In this document: piece by piece, positions 17,398-26,216 of the stretch
Position numbering within the stretch: position 1 is the first letter of the stretch
How the letters are laid out: each line of letters opens with the position of its first letter
Source: an uncultured Chloroflexus sp.
Lineage (GTDB): Bacteria > Chloroflexota > Chloroflexia > Chloroflexales > Chloroflexaceae
Direction of reading: 5' to 3'
Length of the DNA: 64,000 bases
NCBI RefSeq assembly: GCF_937951745.1
Contig: NZ_CALFBQ010000003.1
Span: 62,001-126,000 of the forward strand
The notes under the pieces: generated by a model
What the model saw: only the letters and a program-made list of their open reading frames with translations
Databases searched by the model: none
What the model was told of the DNA's origin: nothing
Made by a program: the position numbers and the translations under genes

Positions 17398-19023
17398 TTA
17401 CGGCGCACGTCCGATAATTCGTCTTGCCAGTGCTATTTCTTCGCCTCCAATCGCACCAATGAGCCACAGGGCTGCTAGGTACACCGGCGGGCCAATGAAT
17501 ACCGCGCATAGGCTGCCAATCCACCCCGGTAGCCAGAGGATGGCCGGCAGCATCACGGCGGCCATTGCAAGACTGGCGAGCGCCGGTTGCCACATGAGCT
17601 TCATGATGCCCGGTGGCAAGCCTTCTTGATGCAGCACGGGCCGGAAGACGGCGTACAGCACGACTTCCGACGTGATGGTGATGATGGCCGCCGCTAGCAA
17701 AGCGTCTTCGGGCCGGCCCAGCCGGATAGCGAGCGGGATTGCGATCAGGTTAGCGGTCAAATTAAAGATTGCGCCGGCGACGAAAGCACGGGTGATGGCG
17801 GTCTGCCGTTCGATGGCGATCAGGACGTATTGCAAGAGACCGTTGGTAAACGAGAGTGGTAAGAACCAAGCCAGCACCGCTAGCACCGTCACTGACGGCA
17901 GGTATTCGGCAAAGCGGCGGCGGGTGAAGATCCAAACGAGATCGTCAGCCAGCAGGGTCATGCCCATGGCCAGCGGGAACGCTATGAAGAGTAACAGGTG
18001 TAGCGTGCGTTGTTGGGCGCTGGCCAGTTCGCTGCGCGCACCACCGGCTCGCCGTGCCAAGAGCGGGAAAACAGCGAAGGTGATGGCCGGCGGTAGCACC
18101 AGCGCGATATTGAGCAATTGGTAGGGCAAGACGTACTGCTGCACTAGCAGATCGGCGTTGCTACCACCAAAGGCGCGCACGATGAAGAGATCGAAGCGAA
18201 AAAAGATGACGCTGAGCAGGTTGTTTAGCATCAACGGCAGCGCCTGCGGGACGAGGGTGCGGATCGCAGCGGCATCGAAGCTAAGGGTAGGAGCAAAGAA
18301 GGTGCGCACTTGCAACCCGAAAAAGATCACAGCGGTGATTGAGCTGACCAACACTGCTGCCCATGCCAACCCGATCACGCCCCATCCCAATCCAAGCACG
18401 GCGATGCGAGCTAGAAAACTGAGCAACGCGGTCAACACTTCCACCGCCGCCGGCACTTCCATACGTTCGGCAGCATTGTAGAGCGCCGTGACCGCGCCGC
18501 TATAGGCGCTCGGCACGAGGGTCAGCAGCAAAATCCAGATCGCCAATTGGCCGTCGGCGGTGAGCGGTTCGCTTAGCCCAACTGCGCCGATGAGATTGTA
18601 GCTGGCGATAACCAGCCATGCTACCGGCGCAGCCGCCGCGATGATGAGTAGCAGGCGCAGCGCCAGTGTGACACCAAATAACCGGCGGGCAGCGTCAGGA
18701 TGGCGCGCCACTTCACGGGTAAGCAAGATGCCAAGGCCGAATTCGGTGAAGGTGGCGAGGTATTGCGCCACGAGCAGCGCCGCTGTGTTGTACGCTCCCA
18801 GCGCCGCCGGATCGAGCGCGCCGACCAGCAAAAACAGGATAACGGTATCCAACCCGCGCACAAACATGCGCAAGCCAAAGGTGACGGCGCTATTTTTGAA
18901 AATGCGGCGAGCTGCATTGGCCGGATCGTCGCGGTAGAACCGCTGCCAGAGGAACGCGCCCGCGCTGAGCAGCGCGAGGGCCGCACCGATGAGAAGTAAC
19001 ACGAGTCCGAGACGGTCGTTCAT
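17398..19023 (-). CDS. polysaccharide/lipid-linked oligosaccharide flippase (Wzx/MATE-like)
   Basis: A 541-residue integral membrane protein with about 13-14 hydrophobic segments, typical of the polysaccharide biosynthesis protein family (MOP superfamily). These proteins move lipid-linked sugars across the inner membrane during surface glycan assembly. The RIFKNSAVTFGLRMFVRGLD start of the repeat region and the internal pattern ALPLMLNNLLSVIFFRFD fit the family. It lies last in a likely seven-gene minus-strand operon, and its ATG overlaps the stop of the upstream gene by 4 bases. No glycosyltransferases are nearby, so the sugar substrate cannot be guessed. Confidence 0.85.
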   Translation of the reverse strand: MNDRLGLVLLLIGAALALLSAGAFLWQRFYRDDPANAARRIFKNSAVTFGLRMFVRGLDTVILFLLVGALDPAALGAYNTAALLVAQYLATFTEFGLGILLTREVARHPDAARRLFGVTLALRLLLIIAAAAPVAWLVIASYNLIGAVGLSEPLTADGQLAIWILLLTLVPSAYSGAVTALYNAAERMEVPAAVEVLTALLSFLARIAVLGLGWGVIGLAWAAVLVSSITAVIFFGLQVRTFFAPTLSFDAAAIRTLVPQALPLMLNNLLSVIFFRFDLFIVRAFGGSNADLLVQQYVLPYQLLNIALVLPPAITFAVFPLLARRAGGARSELASAQQRTLHLLLFIAFPLAMGMTLLADDLVWIFTRRRFAEYLPSVTVLAVLAWFLPLSFTNGLLQYVLIAIERQTAITRAFVAGAIFNLTANLIAIPLAIRLGRPEDALLAAAIITITSEVVLYAVFRPVLHQEGLPPGIMKLMWQPALASLAMAAVMLPAILWLPGWIGSLCAVFIGPPVYLAALWLIGAIGGEEIALARRIIGRAP

Positions 19024-19805
19024 GGCGGTTGGGTAGTAATTGTTGTTCGGCGACCATCACTGATGAGATGGATCGCACCGTCGAGTTTGGGATGGTACAG
19101 GCGTGGTGCCAGTTGTTGCCGTTCGTGGAAGCTAGCTAACGCAGGATCATCGGCCTCAAAACCGGTACTGAAGGCGACAGCGCGCATGCGCAGATCGCGC
19201 AGGGCCGGCGTTGTGATCGGTCGTTGCCAAGGATAGATGAGCAGATCAATCGTTTGCCCGGCCAGTGTGGCGAGGGCCGCATCGCCAGCGCTACCGCCGT
19301 GGTGGATGAGCACACGGGTCGCGCGATATTCAATGAGCAACACTGCGCCGCCGTCATCGCCATCATTCGTTGCCAGCACGCGCAAGCGCGCCCCGCCGAG
19401 ATTGATCTGTTGCCCGGCTTGCAATTGACGAACCGGCGTTGCCATGCCGTTCATGAGATCGTGCCATTCCCCCTTAGGTATGGTTTGCGCCAGCGCCAGC
19501 GCAGGCCGGTATCGCCGCAGCGCGCCCAACTGGCCGGGCAGATTGTGCTCAACAGCGCGAGTCAGCACTGTGGCCGCGAGCTGGCGTTGCCAAAACGGCA
19601 GATATGCGCCCAATTCAACTGCCAGATCGGTCGGGTCGCGCCCGCCATCAATCAGCGTAAACAAACCGCCGGGCGATTGGATGAGAACGGCATCGCCGGC
19701 GGTCGGCAACAAGATAACGTGCAATTTGCCGTCGGGACGCTGGAACCATGCGATGGTGACGAGCGTCCCAATCAGGATGGCGATAAAAGGAGCACGCTGT
19801 CGCAT
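19020..19805 (-). CDS. ComEC-like beta-lactamase-fold protein lacking the metal site
   Basis: A protein of about 261 residues: one N-terminal membrane helix (about 6-22), then a domain that follows the ComEC/Rec2 C-terminal pattern (GDAVLIQSPGGLFTLIDGG, compare GDAILIxxPxGxxxLIDGG). The metal-binding HxHxDH of the fold is replaced by RAVEHN, and the later Asp and His positions are also absent, so it cannot be a normal metallo-hydrolase. It may be a binding or structural relative. GTG at 19823 is an alternative start giving six more residues, but neither has a strong ribosome site. Its stop overlaps the flippase start, so the two are coupled. Confidence 0.6.
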   Translation of the reverse strand: MRQRAPFIAILIGTLVTIAWFQRPDGKLHVILLPTAGDAVLIQSPGGLFTLIDGGRDPTDLAVELGAYLPFWQRQLAATVLTRAVEHNLPGQLGALRRYRPALALAQTIPKGEWHDLMNGMATPVRQLQAGQQINLGGARLRVLATNDGDDGGAVLLIEYRATRVLIHHGGSAGDAALATLAGQTIDLLIYPWQRPITTPALRDLRMRAVAFSTGFEADDPALASFHERQQLAPRLYHPKLDGAIHLISDGRRTTITTQPP

Positions 19806-19892
19806 CCGGTTGTTCCAATCCACTGAGGGAAGGCAACGTGATCATCTCATCATGAATACCGCGCGACAGCGGCAAACGATGCGCGTGAATTG

Positions 19893-20273
19893 TTACACCA
19901 ACGCAATTACTTCAATTTCGATCCGGGCATCGCGGGGCAAACGGGCCACCTGCACAGTTGAACGGGCCGGCGGCGCGTTGCCAAAATGCTCGGCGTATGC
20001 GGCATTCATCGCAGCAAAGTCGTTCAAATCAGCCAGAAAGACGGTCGTCTTCACGATCTGGTCGAGCGAGCTGCCCGCCTCGTGCAAAATAGCGGCAATA
20101 TTCGCAAAGATCTGCCGGGTCATCGCGCCGATGTCGTCAGTGATCATCTCGTTAGTGGCTGGATTGATCGGCAACTGCCCGGACACAAAGATCAGGTTGC
20201 CCGCCCGGATGGCTTGCGAGTACGGCCCAATCGCTGCCGGCGCAGCTTCGGTAGCGATACGGATGCGATCCAT
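19893..20273 (-). CDS. RidA family reactive-intermediate deaminase
   Basis: A 126-residue member of the YjgF/YER057c/UK114 family, which hydrolyses reactive enamine/imine intermediates produced by PLP enzymes such as threonine dehydratase. The signature blocks are IGPYSQAIRAGNLIFVSGQLPI at the N terminus (visible in parts), TVFLADLNDFAAMN, and the C-terminal PPARSTVQVARLPRDARIEIE with the substrate-binding Arg. Length is typical. ATG 20273 with GAGGGG seven bases upstream is preferred; a longer frame reaches 20312 but has no supporting site. It is in the middle of the accB-flippase operon. Confidence 0.93.
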   Translation of the reverse strand: MDRIRIATEAAPAAIGPYSQAIRAGNLIFVSGQLPINPATNEMITDDIGAMTRQIFANIAAILHEAGSSLDQIVKTTVFLADLNDFAAMNAAYAEHFGNAPPARSTVQVARLPRDARIEIEVIALV

Positions 20274-20331
20274 TGTCAATATCCCCTCTATAATTACTCT
20301 GAATACCACCAATAGGTTTGCAACGCCAATT

Positions 20332-22281
20332 TTACCGTAACAGCCAGAATCCCACCATCACAAAAAGCTGCCAGATCGCCGGTAGCAGACCGCCCAGAAT
20401 CGCCTGCGCACCTTCCCACTCGTACACATCCACCCAGAGCGCCACTGTCACCCAGTAGGCAATCGCGAGGGAAGCAAGCCAGAGGATAGCGGCCAGCCAT
20501 GGCAGATTGATAATGAGGCAAATCAGGGCCAGTAGCAGCGGCAACAGGCGCGGCATCTGCACCAGCGGGTAGAACGTGAAAATATGAACCTGCTCTTGGT
20601 CGTTGTCGAGCACGCCGTGAATGATCAGCGAAATCAGCACGACCAGCGGCCATTCGAGCAAGCCAGCCAGCCAAAAGCTAATCCCGCCCAAGATAATGCC
20701 GAGTTCTGGCCAGCGATCACCGTCAATCAAGGCAGGAACGGCAAACATCAACCCCAGCGGCAATGATACCACGAGCATCACCCTGCCAGCTCGCCACAGC
20801 AGATTGGTTGTCGTTGCGTCGGTGGCGGCCAATTCCGCTTTTAGCGCAGTGATCGTTGCCATCGGCTGGCTAATCAGTTGCAGGTTAGGCATAAACGCCG
20901 CTGGTTGGAAGCGGGGCGTATTGTGGATTGGCGGCAGATGGCCTAAGCGTTCTTCGCACCGTTCGATCAATGCTGGCCAGTTCTTCATTGTGCCAATCAA
21001 GATGGCTCCCGGCGTCCATTTCCCCGTCACTATCAAGCCGCACAGCCGGCTGAGCCACGGCAGCGCTGGTGATTGGACAAAAGCGATGCTACGGCCAAAG
21101 CCGAGATCGATCACCTGAAACGCATTGATACTCGCCCACGGAAGAGTGCGTGCGAATGGCACCGGACGGGGGAGAAAGCGCACGATCATCCCGTTTTGAC
21201 CAGCAATAGCTGACGAGGGGATAGCGATCAGCAATGCGAAAGCCAGAGCGATCACGAGCGCAAGCAGCAGATGGGCGGCGATCAGCAGCCACATTGGGGC
21301 CGGCAGGTCGGGCCGTTCGGCGAAGCCGAAAAAGGGTACACTGGCGCCTTGATAGGCAAGAAAAATCGCGCGATAGACTGGATCTTGACTGACCCACAGC
21401 AGCGAAGGGTTACTGCGCAACTCTGGAAACATGAGAGTGAGCGCTCGATCCCAGTAACTGCGATAGTGCAGCAGACCAAAGATCAGAACAAGCACTATCA
21501 CGCTGAGGTGAGCGATCCTGATCAATGACCATGCAGGGAGAGTAGCCGTCACCTCTGGCGCGGTCGTTGGCGGTAAGACGGTATTGGCAGCCGATAGTTC
21601 GACGGAAGCGTCACGCAAGAACAGGCCAAACAGGGGTGAGCGGCGTTGTTCGTCAACCATTACTGGCTGTACACCTTCAACCCCACGGATTGCACGGTTA
21701 TTCTCTTGCAGGATGGTATTCAGTAAATCGTCAAATTTCTCGATTGATGACGAAATCAAGAAGGCCGGCTGGAAAGTTGTGCCGTACAACAAACCATACA
21801 CCCGATGCCAGCCGGTCAGACGCTTGGCTTGTTTGGCGGGGATCACCAGCAATATAAAGCGCTGGCCGGCCTCATCGCCGGTGACATGGATCTGTTGCAT
21901 ATCTTCCCAAGCCACTGGCAGCCAGCCGCCGGCAAACTCGACGAGCAGGCCACGGGTGCTGGTTCGGATAGCCGGCAGTGCGTTGCGGAGGACTAACGCG
22001 ATAAACAAGCCACCTGCAGCCCACAGCAGCATCGCTAGCGCTTCTGGAAACCATAAGCTCAGATTGCTCGGCAGCGGTGAAAGTCCATCGTAGAGCGGGC
22101 GGAGCCATGGCGTGCGGCGCAACCAGAGCGCCACTGGTTCGCTAGCAGTTACGATACCGCGGAGAAGCTGGTACACAGTAATGCCAAGGCTAGCGATCAC
22201 CAGCAGATTCGCCAGTGTCGCGCGCCACCATCGCTGACGAAGCGGGTAACGATAGACTTTTTCCGCGATTGAGACGCTCAT
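20332..22281 (-). CDS. membrane protein with two PH-like segments, function unknown
   Basis: A 649-residue protein with about 10 hydrophobic segments. Two soluble stretches look like bacterial PH domains. The first (about 105-185) runs from STRGLLVEFAGGWLPVAWED to a C-terminal helix. The second (about 335-420) runs from NGMIVRFLPRPVPFARTLPW to a helix around PALIERCEERLG. Each has the pattern 'basic strand, then PW-x-x-I, then a terminal helix'. Such tandem placement between membrane bundles is unusual to me. It begins 17 bases after the xseB stop, so it is expressed with it. No transport or enzyme motif is seen. The domain call is a weak fold-level reading. Confidence 0.6.
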   Translation of the reverse strand: MSVSIAEKVYRYPLRQRWWRATLANLLVIASLGITVYQLLRGIVTASEPVALWLRRTPWLRPLYDGLSPLPSNLSLWFPEALAMLLWAAGGLFIALVLRNALPAIRTSTRGLLVEFAGGWLPVAWEDMQQIHVTGDEAGQRFILLVIPAKQAKRLTGWHRVYGLLYGTTFQPAFLISSSIEKFDDLLNTILQENNRAIRGVEGVQPVMVDEQRRSPLFGLFLRDASVELSAANTVLPPTTAPEVTATLPAWSLIRIAHLSVIVLVLIFGLLHYRSYWDRALTLMFPELRSNPSLLWVSQDPVYRAIFLAYQGASVPFFGFAERPDLPAPMWLLIAAHLLLALVIALAFALLIAIPSSAIAGQNGMIVRFLPRPVPFARTLPWASINAFQVIDLGFGRSIAFVQSPALPWLSRLCGLIVTGKWTPGAILIGTMKNWPALIERCEERLGHLPPIHNTPRFQPAAFMPNLQLISQPMATITALKAELAATDATTTNLLWRAGRVMLVVSLPLGLMFAVPALIDGDRWPELGIILGGISFWLAGLLEWPLVVLISLIIHGVLDNDQEQVHIFTFYPLVQMPRLLPLLLALICLIINLPWLAAILWLASLAIAYWVTVALWVDVYEWEGAQAILGGLLPAIWQLFVMVGFWLLR

Positions 22282-22298
22282 GACGACTCAGGCTCCGG

Positions 22299-22496
22299 TT
22301 ACGCGCTATCGAGCTGGCGCACGCGCAATTCGGCGGCATCGAGTAATTGCTGGCAAGCTGCAGCCAGTTCAGCGCCACGTTCGTAGAGGCGCAATGCGTC
22401 GGCAAGTGATAGCTCGCCGCGCTCGAGCCGTTCTACCACTGCTTGCAACTCGGCCAGCAACGTCTCGTACTGTTCAACGGCAGTTGGTTCACTCAT
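22299..22496 (-). CDS. xseB: exodeoxyribonuclease VII small subunit
   Basis: A 65-residue acidic helical protein with the ExoVII small-subunit pattern: YETLLAELQAVVERLERGELSLADALRLYERG, here read in parts. It forms a complex with XseA that cuts single-stranded DNA from both ends into oligonucleotides and helps in repair of DNA damage. The ATG overlaps the end of xseA by 8 bases, which is the normal genomic layout. Length is typical (60-80). Confidence 0.93.
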   Translation of the reverse strand: MSEPTAVEQYETLLAELQAVVERLERGELSLADALRLYERGAELAAACQQLLDAAELRVRQLDSA

Positions 22497-23682
22497 GGAG
22501 ATCCTCTACAGCGACGAGCAGCGTACCGGCGCGTAACGTGAGGTGGAGTGACTCGCCCGCTTGCACCTGCGCCGGATCGGTAACGACTTGCCCATCGGCG
22601 CGTTGTGCGATCGCATAGCCACGGGCCAGCGTCGCTTGCGGGCTGAGGGTATGCAGGCGAGCCTGCATACCCTGCAAACGGGTTTGTTCGAGGGTGAGCC
22701 ATCGCTCGAATGCGCGCTCGGCTCGCCGGGATAGTTCATCAACCGTTTGGCGAGCGGCATCGAAGCGGCGGCGGGGATGGTTGCGTTGGAGCGTGCTGGT
22801 CTGCTGGGCAATTGTGCGGCGTTGCTCATCGAGGTAGACCAGCATGGCGTTTGCGGCGCGTTCGCGCCACTCGGCAACCCGCTGACGCAGAGCGACCATT
22901 TCCGGAGTAGCCAACTCGGCGGCGGCGGAAGGGGTTGGGGCGCGTACATCGGCTACGGCATCAACCAAGGTAGTATCGGTCTCGTGGCCAACACCGGTGA
23001 TCATCGGCACCGGGCTGGCAGCAACTGTCCGCACCACCTGTTCATCATTGAACGCCGCCAGATCCTCGCTGGCGCCGCCGCCACGGGCTACGATCACGAG
23101 ATCGACCGGTTCGGCATAGATGCGGCGGAGCGCAGCCACAATGCTAGCCGGGGCCAATTCGCCTTGAACCAGACACGGTGATAATACGATTTCGGCGAGC
23201 GGGTAGCGGCGGCGGAAAATGGTCAGCATATCTTGCAGCGCTGCCGCTTGGAGCGAGGTGACGATCCCGATCCGGCGCGGCAGGGGAGGCAATGGTCGCT
23301 TGCGGCGCTCATCGAACAACCCTTCAGCTTCGAGGCGGGCGCGCAGTTGTTCGAGTTGCGCGTTGAGCAAGCCTTCCCCCGCCGGCACGATCTGATCAAC
23401 GACGAACTGCACTTCACCACGGGCTTCGTAGAAGCCAACTCGGCCATGGGCAAGCACCGCCTCGCCGTTGGCCGGCAGCTTTGCCAGCCGGTCGGCGGCA
23501 CTGCGCCAGAGCACGGCCCGAATGCTCGCTTGCTCATCTTTCAGGGTAAAGTAGCAGTGCCCTGAAGGGTAGCGGCGGAATTCCACGACTTCAGCTAGCA
23601 GCCAAAGGTCGAAGAACAAGCCGTCGCCTTCCAGATGAGCGCGCAGAGCGCTATTCAAGTCAGACACCGAAAAAGCGCGCAT
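22489..23682 (-). CDS. xseA: exodeoxyribonuclease VII large subunit
   Basis: A 397-residue cytoplasmic nuclease subunit. The N-terminal OB-fold (about 1-100) has FSVSDLNSALRAHLEGD and GHCYFTLKDE. The catalytic domain contains GIVTSLQAAALQDML (GITSxxGAAxxD-like), IVARGGGASEDLAAFNDE and TGVGHETDTTLVD, the family's active-site blocks. A long helical region follows (about 250-350). The usual Gly in 'GAAxQD' is changed to QAAALQD. The start is ATG 23682, whose first base is the last base of the accB stop (TGATG). The accB-xseA-xseB order suggests co-transcription from a promoter before accB. Confidence 0.96.
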   Translation of the reverse strand: MRAFSVSDLNSALRAHLEGDGLFFDLWLLAEVVEFRRYPSGHCYFTLKDEQASIRAVLWRSAADRLAKLPANGEAVLAHGRVGFYEARGEVQFVVDQIVPAGEGLLNAQLEQLRARLEAEGLFDERRKRPLPPLPRRIGIVTSLQAAALQDMLTIFRRRYPLAEIVLSPCLVQGELAPASIVAALRRIYAEPVDLVIVARGGGASEDLAAFNDEQVVRTVAASPVPMITGVGHETDTTLVDAVADVRAPTPSAAAELATPEMVALRQRVAEWRERAANAMLVYLDEQRRTIAQQTSTLQRNHPRRRFDAARQTVDELSRRAERAFERWLTLEQTRLQGMQARLHTLSPQATLARGYAIAQRADGQVVTDPAQVQAGESLHLTLRAGTLLVAVEDLHE

Positions 23683-24221
23683 CAAAGCGGTTCAATCACC
23701 ATCAACGGCTGGCCGTACTCAACTGGCTGCCCATTCTTGACCAGAATGCGCGCCACCCGTCCGGCGACGTCACTCTCGATCTCGTTCATCATCTTCATTG
23801 CTTCAACAATGCCGACGGTATCGCCAACCCGCACCTCATCGCCTTCCTGCACGAACGGCTTGTCTTTCGGCGAGGGAGCGGCATAGAAGGTGCCGACCAT
23901 TGGTGCGGTAATCGTATGACCAGCCGGCATCTCGACCGGCGGCCCCTCTGGCGTTGGCGGCGGTTGGACGAAAGGCGTCACTGGTGTGGTTGGCAGGGGT
24001 GCGCTGAGCGGTGCGCTGAGCGGTGCGGCGGGCAGCGGTGCAGAATAGATCACGCCGCTAGGGCTAGGCTGGCCGCGTTTGACATGCAACTTGGCATTGC
24101 CGCGCTCGATCGTGATTTCGTACACATCGCTCTCCTCGAGCATATGCAACAGATCGCGCACAGCAGCCAAACCGAACGGATCATTCTGATCAATTGGCAT
24201 TTCAGTGGTTTCGTCCTTCAT
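23682..24221 (-). CDS. accB: biotin carboxyl carrier protein of acetyl-CoA carboxylase
   Basis: A protein of about 179 residues carrying biotin for acetyl-CoA carboxylase, which makes malonyl-CoA for fatty acids and, in 3-hydroxypropionate-pathway phototrophs, for CO2 fixation. A helical N-terminal region, a Pro/Ala-rich linker (about 55-90) and the biotinyl domain are seen in order. The biotinylation site is EAMKM, with Lys at about 143, and [12 protein letters not shown] opens the domain. Starts at 24221 or 24236 are both possible; neither has well-spaced ribosome binding. The partner accC is 27 kb away at 50829, and accA/accD are not in the window. Confidence 0.96.
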   Translation of the reverse strand: MKDETTEMPIDQNDPFGLAAVRDLLHMLEESDVYEITIERGNAKLHVKRGQPSPSGVIYSAPLPAAPLSAPLSAPLPTTPVTPFVQPPPTPEGPPVEMPAGHTITAPMVGTFYAAPSPKDKPFVQEGDEVRVGDTVGIVEAMKMMNEIESDVAGRVARILVKNGQPVEYGQPLMVIEPL

Positions 24222-24256
24222 AGCTCCCCACAGCATAGTCTCGGCGAAACTGCCCT

Positions 24257-24262
24257 ATTGTA
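24257..24262 (-). promoter_or_regulatory. candidate -10 of the accB-flippase operon
   Basis: Read on the minus strand the hexamer is TACAAT, 36 bases before the accB start. The -35 region at the right spacing (TCGAAG) is poor. No better promoter was seen in the 180-base divergent region. Confidence 0.35.
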
Positions 24263-24419
24263 GCACAAGAGTCAATCCTCTTCGAAATGGCATGGTCTGA
24301 CTTCCTGCCTTACAATGCAAATGAGTAATCATTACGCTCAGTAGTGAGATCTTCACCAACAAGCGTAGCCAAGATTGTTATGCTAGGCACGAGAAAGGTT
24401 GAGGGAAAGGATTGTTACT

Positions 24420-24638
24420 ATGCGCAATGTAGGCACGCTTGATCGTGATATTCGTCTCGTGTTGACGATGACGTTCGGGTTGATTTCGCTGTTTGGCCAG
24501 CTCTTCTGGTTGCAGGTTATCACTGGGTTTCTCGCGCTGATTATGTTTGCTACAGCGGCTTATGCAGTATGCCCGTTATATTGGGTCTTTGGTATTAATA
24601 CCTGCAAACGCACACGTGAACAGAACCAGACGCGCTAA
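24420..24638 (+). CDS. DUF2892 (YgaP-like) inner membrane protein
   Basis: A 72-residue protein with the DUF2892 pattern: N-terminal NVGTLDRDIRLVL, two membrane helices, and the ending CPLYWVFGINTC in which the two Cys are conserved in the family. Members often occur with rhodanese domains in sulfur metabolism, but here there is none. The ATG at 24420 has GAGGGAAAGG upstream. It is divergent from accB and monocistronic, closed by the terminator at 24673. Confidence 0.85.
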   Translation: MRNVGTLDRDIRLVLTMTFGLISLFGQLFWLQVITGFLALIMFATAAYAVCPLYWVFGINTCKRTREQNQTR

Positions 24639-24672
24639 GCGATAGGCTGCGCGAATAGCGTGCTACTTTTTG

Positions 24673-24705
24673 ATAGAGTGCGGCAGGTTAACTGCCGTAC
24701 TCTAT
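24673..24705. terminator. bidirectional terminator between convergent genes
   Basis: ATAGAGTGCGGCAG pairs with CTGCCGTACTCTAT with a single mismatch around a 5-base loop, and TTTT follows at 24710-24713. It separates the DUF2892 gene (plus) from the fructosamine-kinase gene (minus). Confidence 0.7.
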
Positions 24706-24751
24706 ATGCTTTTCACAGAACTGTTTAATCAGACGTTCGTTCACGTGGTGC

Positions 24752-25627
24752 CTATCCATACCGGCGAGCTACTGCGTCAACCTGCGTGCCATAGCCTTCG
24801 CCGAACAGGTTCAGATGGTTGAGCAAGTGGTAAAGGTTGTAGAGCGCGCGCCGGTCGCGGTAGCCGGGATCGAGCGGCCATGCCGTCTGATACGCGGCGT
24901 AGAAACGGGGCGAGAAGCCACCGAAGAGTTCGGTAAAGGCCAGTTCGGCCTCGCGGTCACTGTACGAAATGGCGGGGTCGATCAAGACCGGCGCGCTGCC
25001 GGGGCCAGCGATCACGTTACCACTCCACAGATCGCCGTGAATGAGCGAAGGAACGCGCGGCACGCCGCTCAGCCACTCGTCAAGCCGGCTCACAACTCGT
25101 TCGAGCATCTGTCGGCGATGCGCAGGCAAGAGACCGTTGCGAGCAGCCAGTTCGATCTGCGGCCACAGGCGTCGCTCGCGGAAAAAGGCGATCCAGTCAT
25201 CCATCCAGCCATTGATTTGCGGGGTGCCGCCGATGAAGTTATCGCGCTCAAGGCCATACGCAGCACCGGTGTGGCGGTGCAGCGCAGCGAGCTGTTCGCC
25301 AAGTTGGGCTGGATCGGGGGGGTGGCCATCGCCTGCGATCCATTCACTGAGCACGATGGCGGGTTGGTGGTCATTGGCCTCGCATGCGAAGACGACCGTA
25401 GGCACGCGGATGGCGTTGGCGGCGGCAAGCGTGCGCAGACCGTGCGCTTCGGCAGCCACCATCGCCGCTGGCGCTCCGCTAGCGGCCCACTTGAGGGCAA
25501 AGCGTTGCCCGCCGATCGTGACGCGCGCAAGGCGCGCGCCAAAGCTGCCGCCGAGGTGATCGACCCGCTCGATCGGGCGGCCAAGCGCGGTGGTGATCAG
25601 GTTGGCGACGGCGGTTGGCAGGTTCAT
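24752..25627 (-). CDS. fructosamine kinase family protein
   Basis: A 291-residue APH-fold kinase. Family members phosphorylate sugar amines on glycated proteins or small molecules so that they decompose, a protein-repair function. Visible are the nucleotide-binding GGSFGARLARV near residue 27, the catalytic-loop LIHGDLWSGNVI (about 195) with Asp, and PVLIDPAISYSDREAELA with the metal-binding Asp. NFIGGTPQ and DWIAFFRERRLWPQ are typical family blocks. Length is typical. The ribosome site is weak. It follows PspC on the same strand, but a terminator lies between them. Confidence 0.9.
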   Translation of the reverse strand: MNLPTAVANLITTALGRPIERVDHLGGSFGARLARVTIGGQRFALKWAASGAPAAMVAAEAHGLRTLAAANAIRVPTVVFACEANDHQPAIVLSEWIAGDGHPPDPAQLGEQLAALHRHTGAAYGLERDNFIGGTPQINGWMDDWIAFFRERRLWPQIELAARNGLLPAHRRQMLERVVSRLDEWLSGVPRVPSLIHGDLWSGNVIAGPGSAPVLIDPAISYSDREAELAFTELFGGFSPRFYAAYQTAWPLDPGYRDRRALYNLYHLLNHLNLFGEGYGTQVDAVARRYG

Positions 25628-25718
25628 CGGTTTGGCGCGGTAGATACTGGTGTTACCGGAATCATACGCTGAGTACGCCGAGACGTCAATGCTGGGGAGA
25701 TGGGAGGCGGAAACTGGT

Positions 25719-25743
25719 ACGGGCGGGTTTGAAACCCGCCCGT
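25719..25743. terminator. strong GC hairpin after pspC-like gene
   Basis: ACGGGCGGGTTT pairs perfectly with AAACCCGCCCGT around one central base (12-base stem). It lies 16 bases beyond the minus-strand PspC gene stop. Related hairpins with the core GGGCGGGT occur at 32503, 38858 and 52980. Confidence 0.65.
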
Positions 25744-25759
25744 ATCACTTGCAGATCGG

Positions 25760-26023
25760 TTATCGGATCCGCTGGCCGGTGTACGGATCGTACTTCCATT
25801 CACCGGTGGGGTCTTGGGCTGGCGGTGTAGGCTGCGCCAATTCCTCTTTCGGCATAATGATCCAGAGCACGATGTAGATGAGTGGGCTGAGACCGCTCAG
25901 CACCGCTAACACGAACACCAGCCGGACAATCGTGCTGTCGATGCCGAAATAGCGGGCGAGGCCGCCGCACACGCCGCCGATCATGCTATCGGTGGCGCTG
26001 CGTGTTAAGCGAGTGGTTGCCAT
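25760..26023 (-). CDS. PspC domain membrane protein
   Basis: An 87-residue PspC-type stress-response protein. The domain covers residues 5-62: RSATDSMIGGVCGGLARYFG, IDSTIVRLVFV and a membrane helix LSPLIYIVLWIIMPKE. In enterobacteria PspC senses envelope stress and activates the phage-shock response with PspB/PspA; here no partner is nearby. The C-terminal 25 residues are polar and end DPYTGQRIR. The ATG has a clear AAGGAG site. Confidence 0.93.
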   Translation of the reverse strand: MATTRLTRSATDSMIGGVCGGLARYFGIDSTIVRLVFVLAVLSGLSPLIYIVLWIIMPKEELAQPTPPAQDPTGEWKYDPYTGQRIR

Positions 26024-26216
26024 AACACTTCTCCTTTGCTATCTATCGCTACGCGATACCTGTCTGTATGACGTTGCCGGCGCAACATTGTTGCAGCCGT
26101 CTCCTCAAGTTGCTCGTTGCCGGTTCATAATTTCTTCAAAGTTGGGTGCTAGAGTACATCTGACCCCGGATCAGTCGGGGCACTTTGCAGCACAACGACA
26201 CCATGGAGGAGATACC

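Noticed and set aside
24752-25672. Plus-strand frame of 285 codons opposite the fructosamine-kinase gene
   Set aside because: The minus strand carries all kinase motifs; the plus frame is a shadow.
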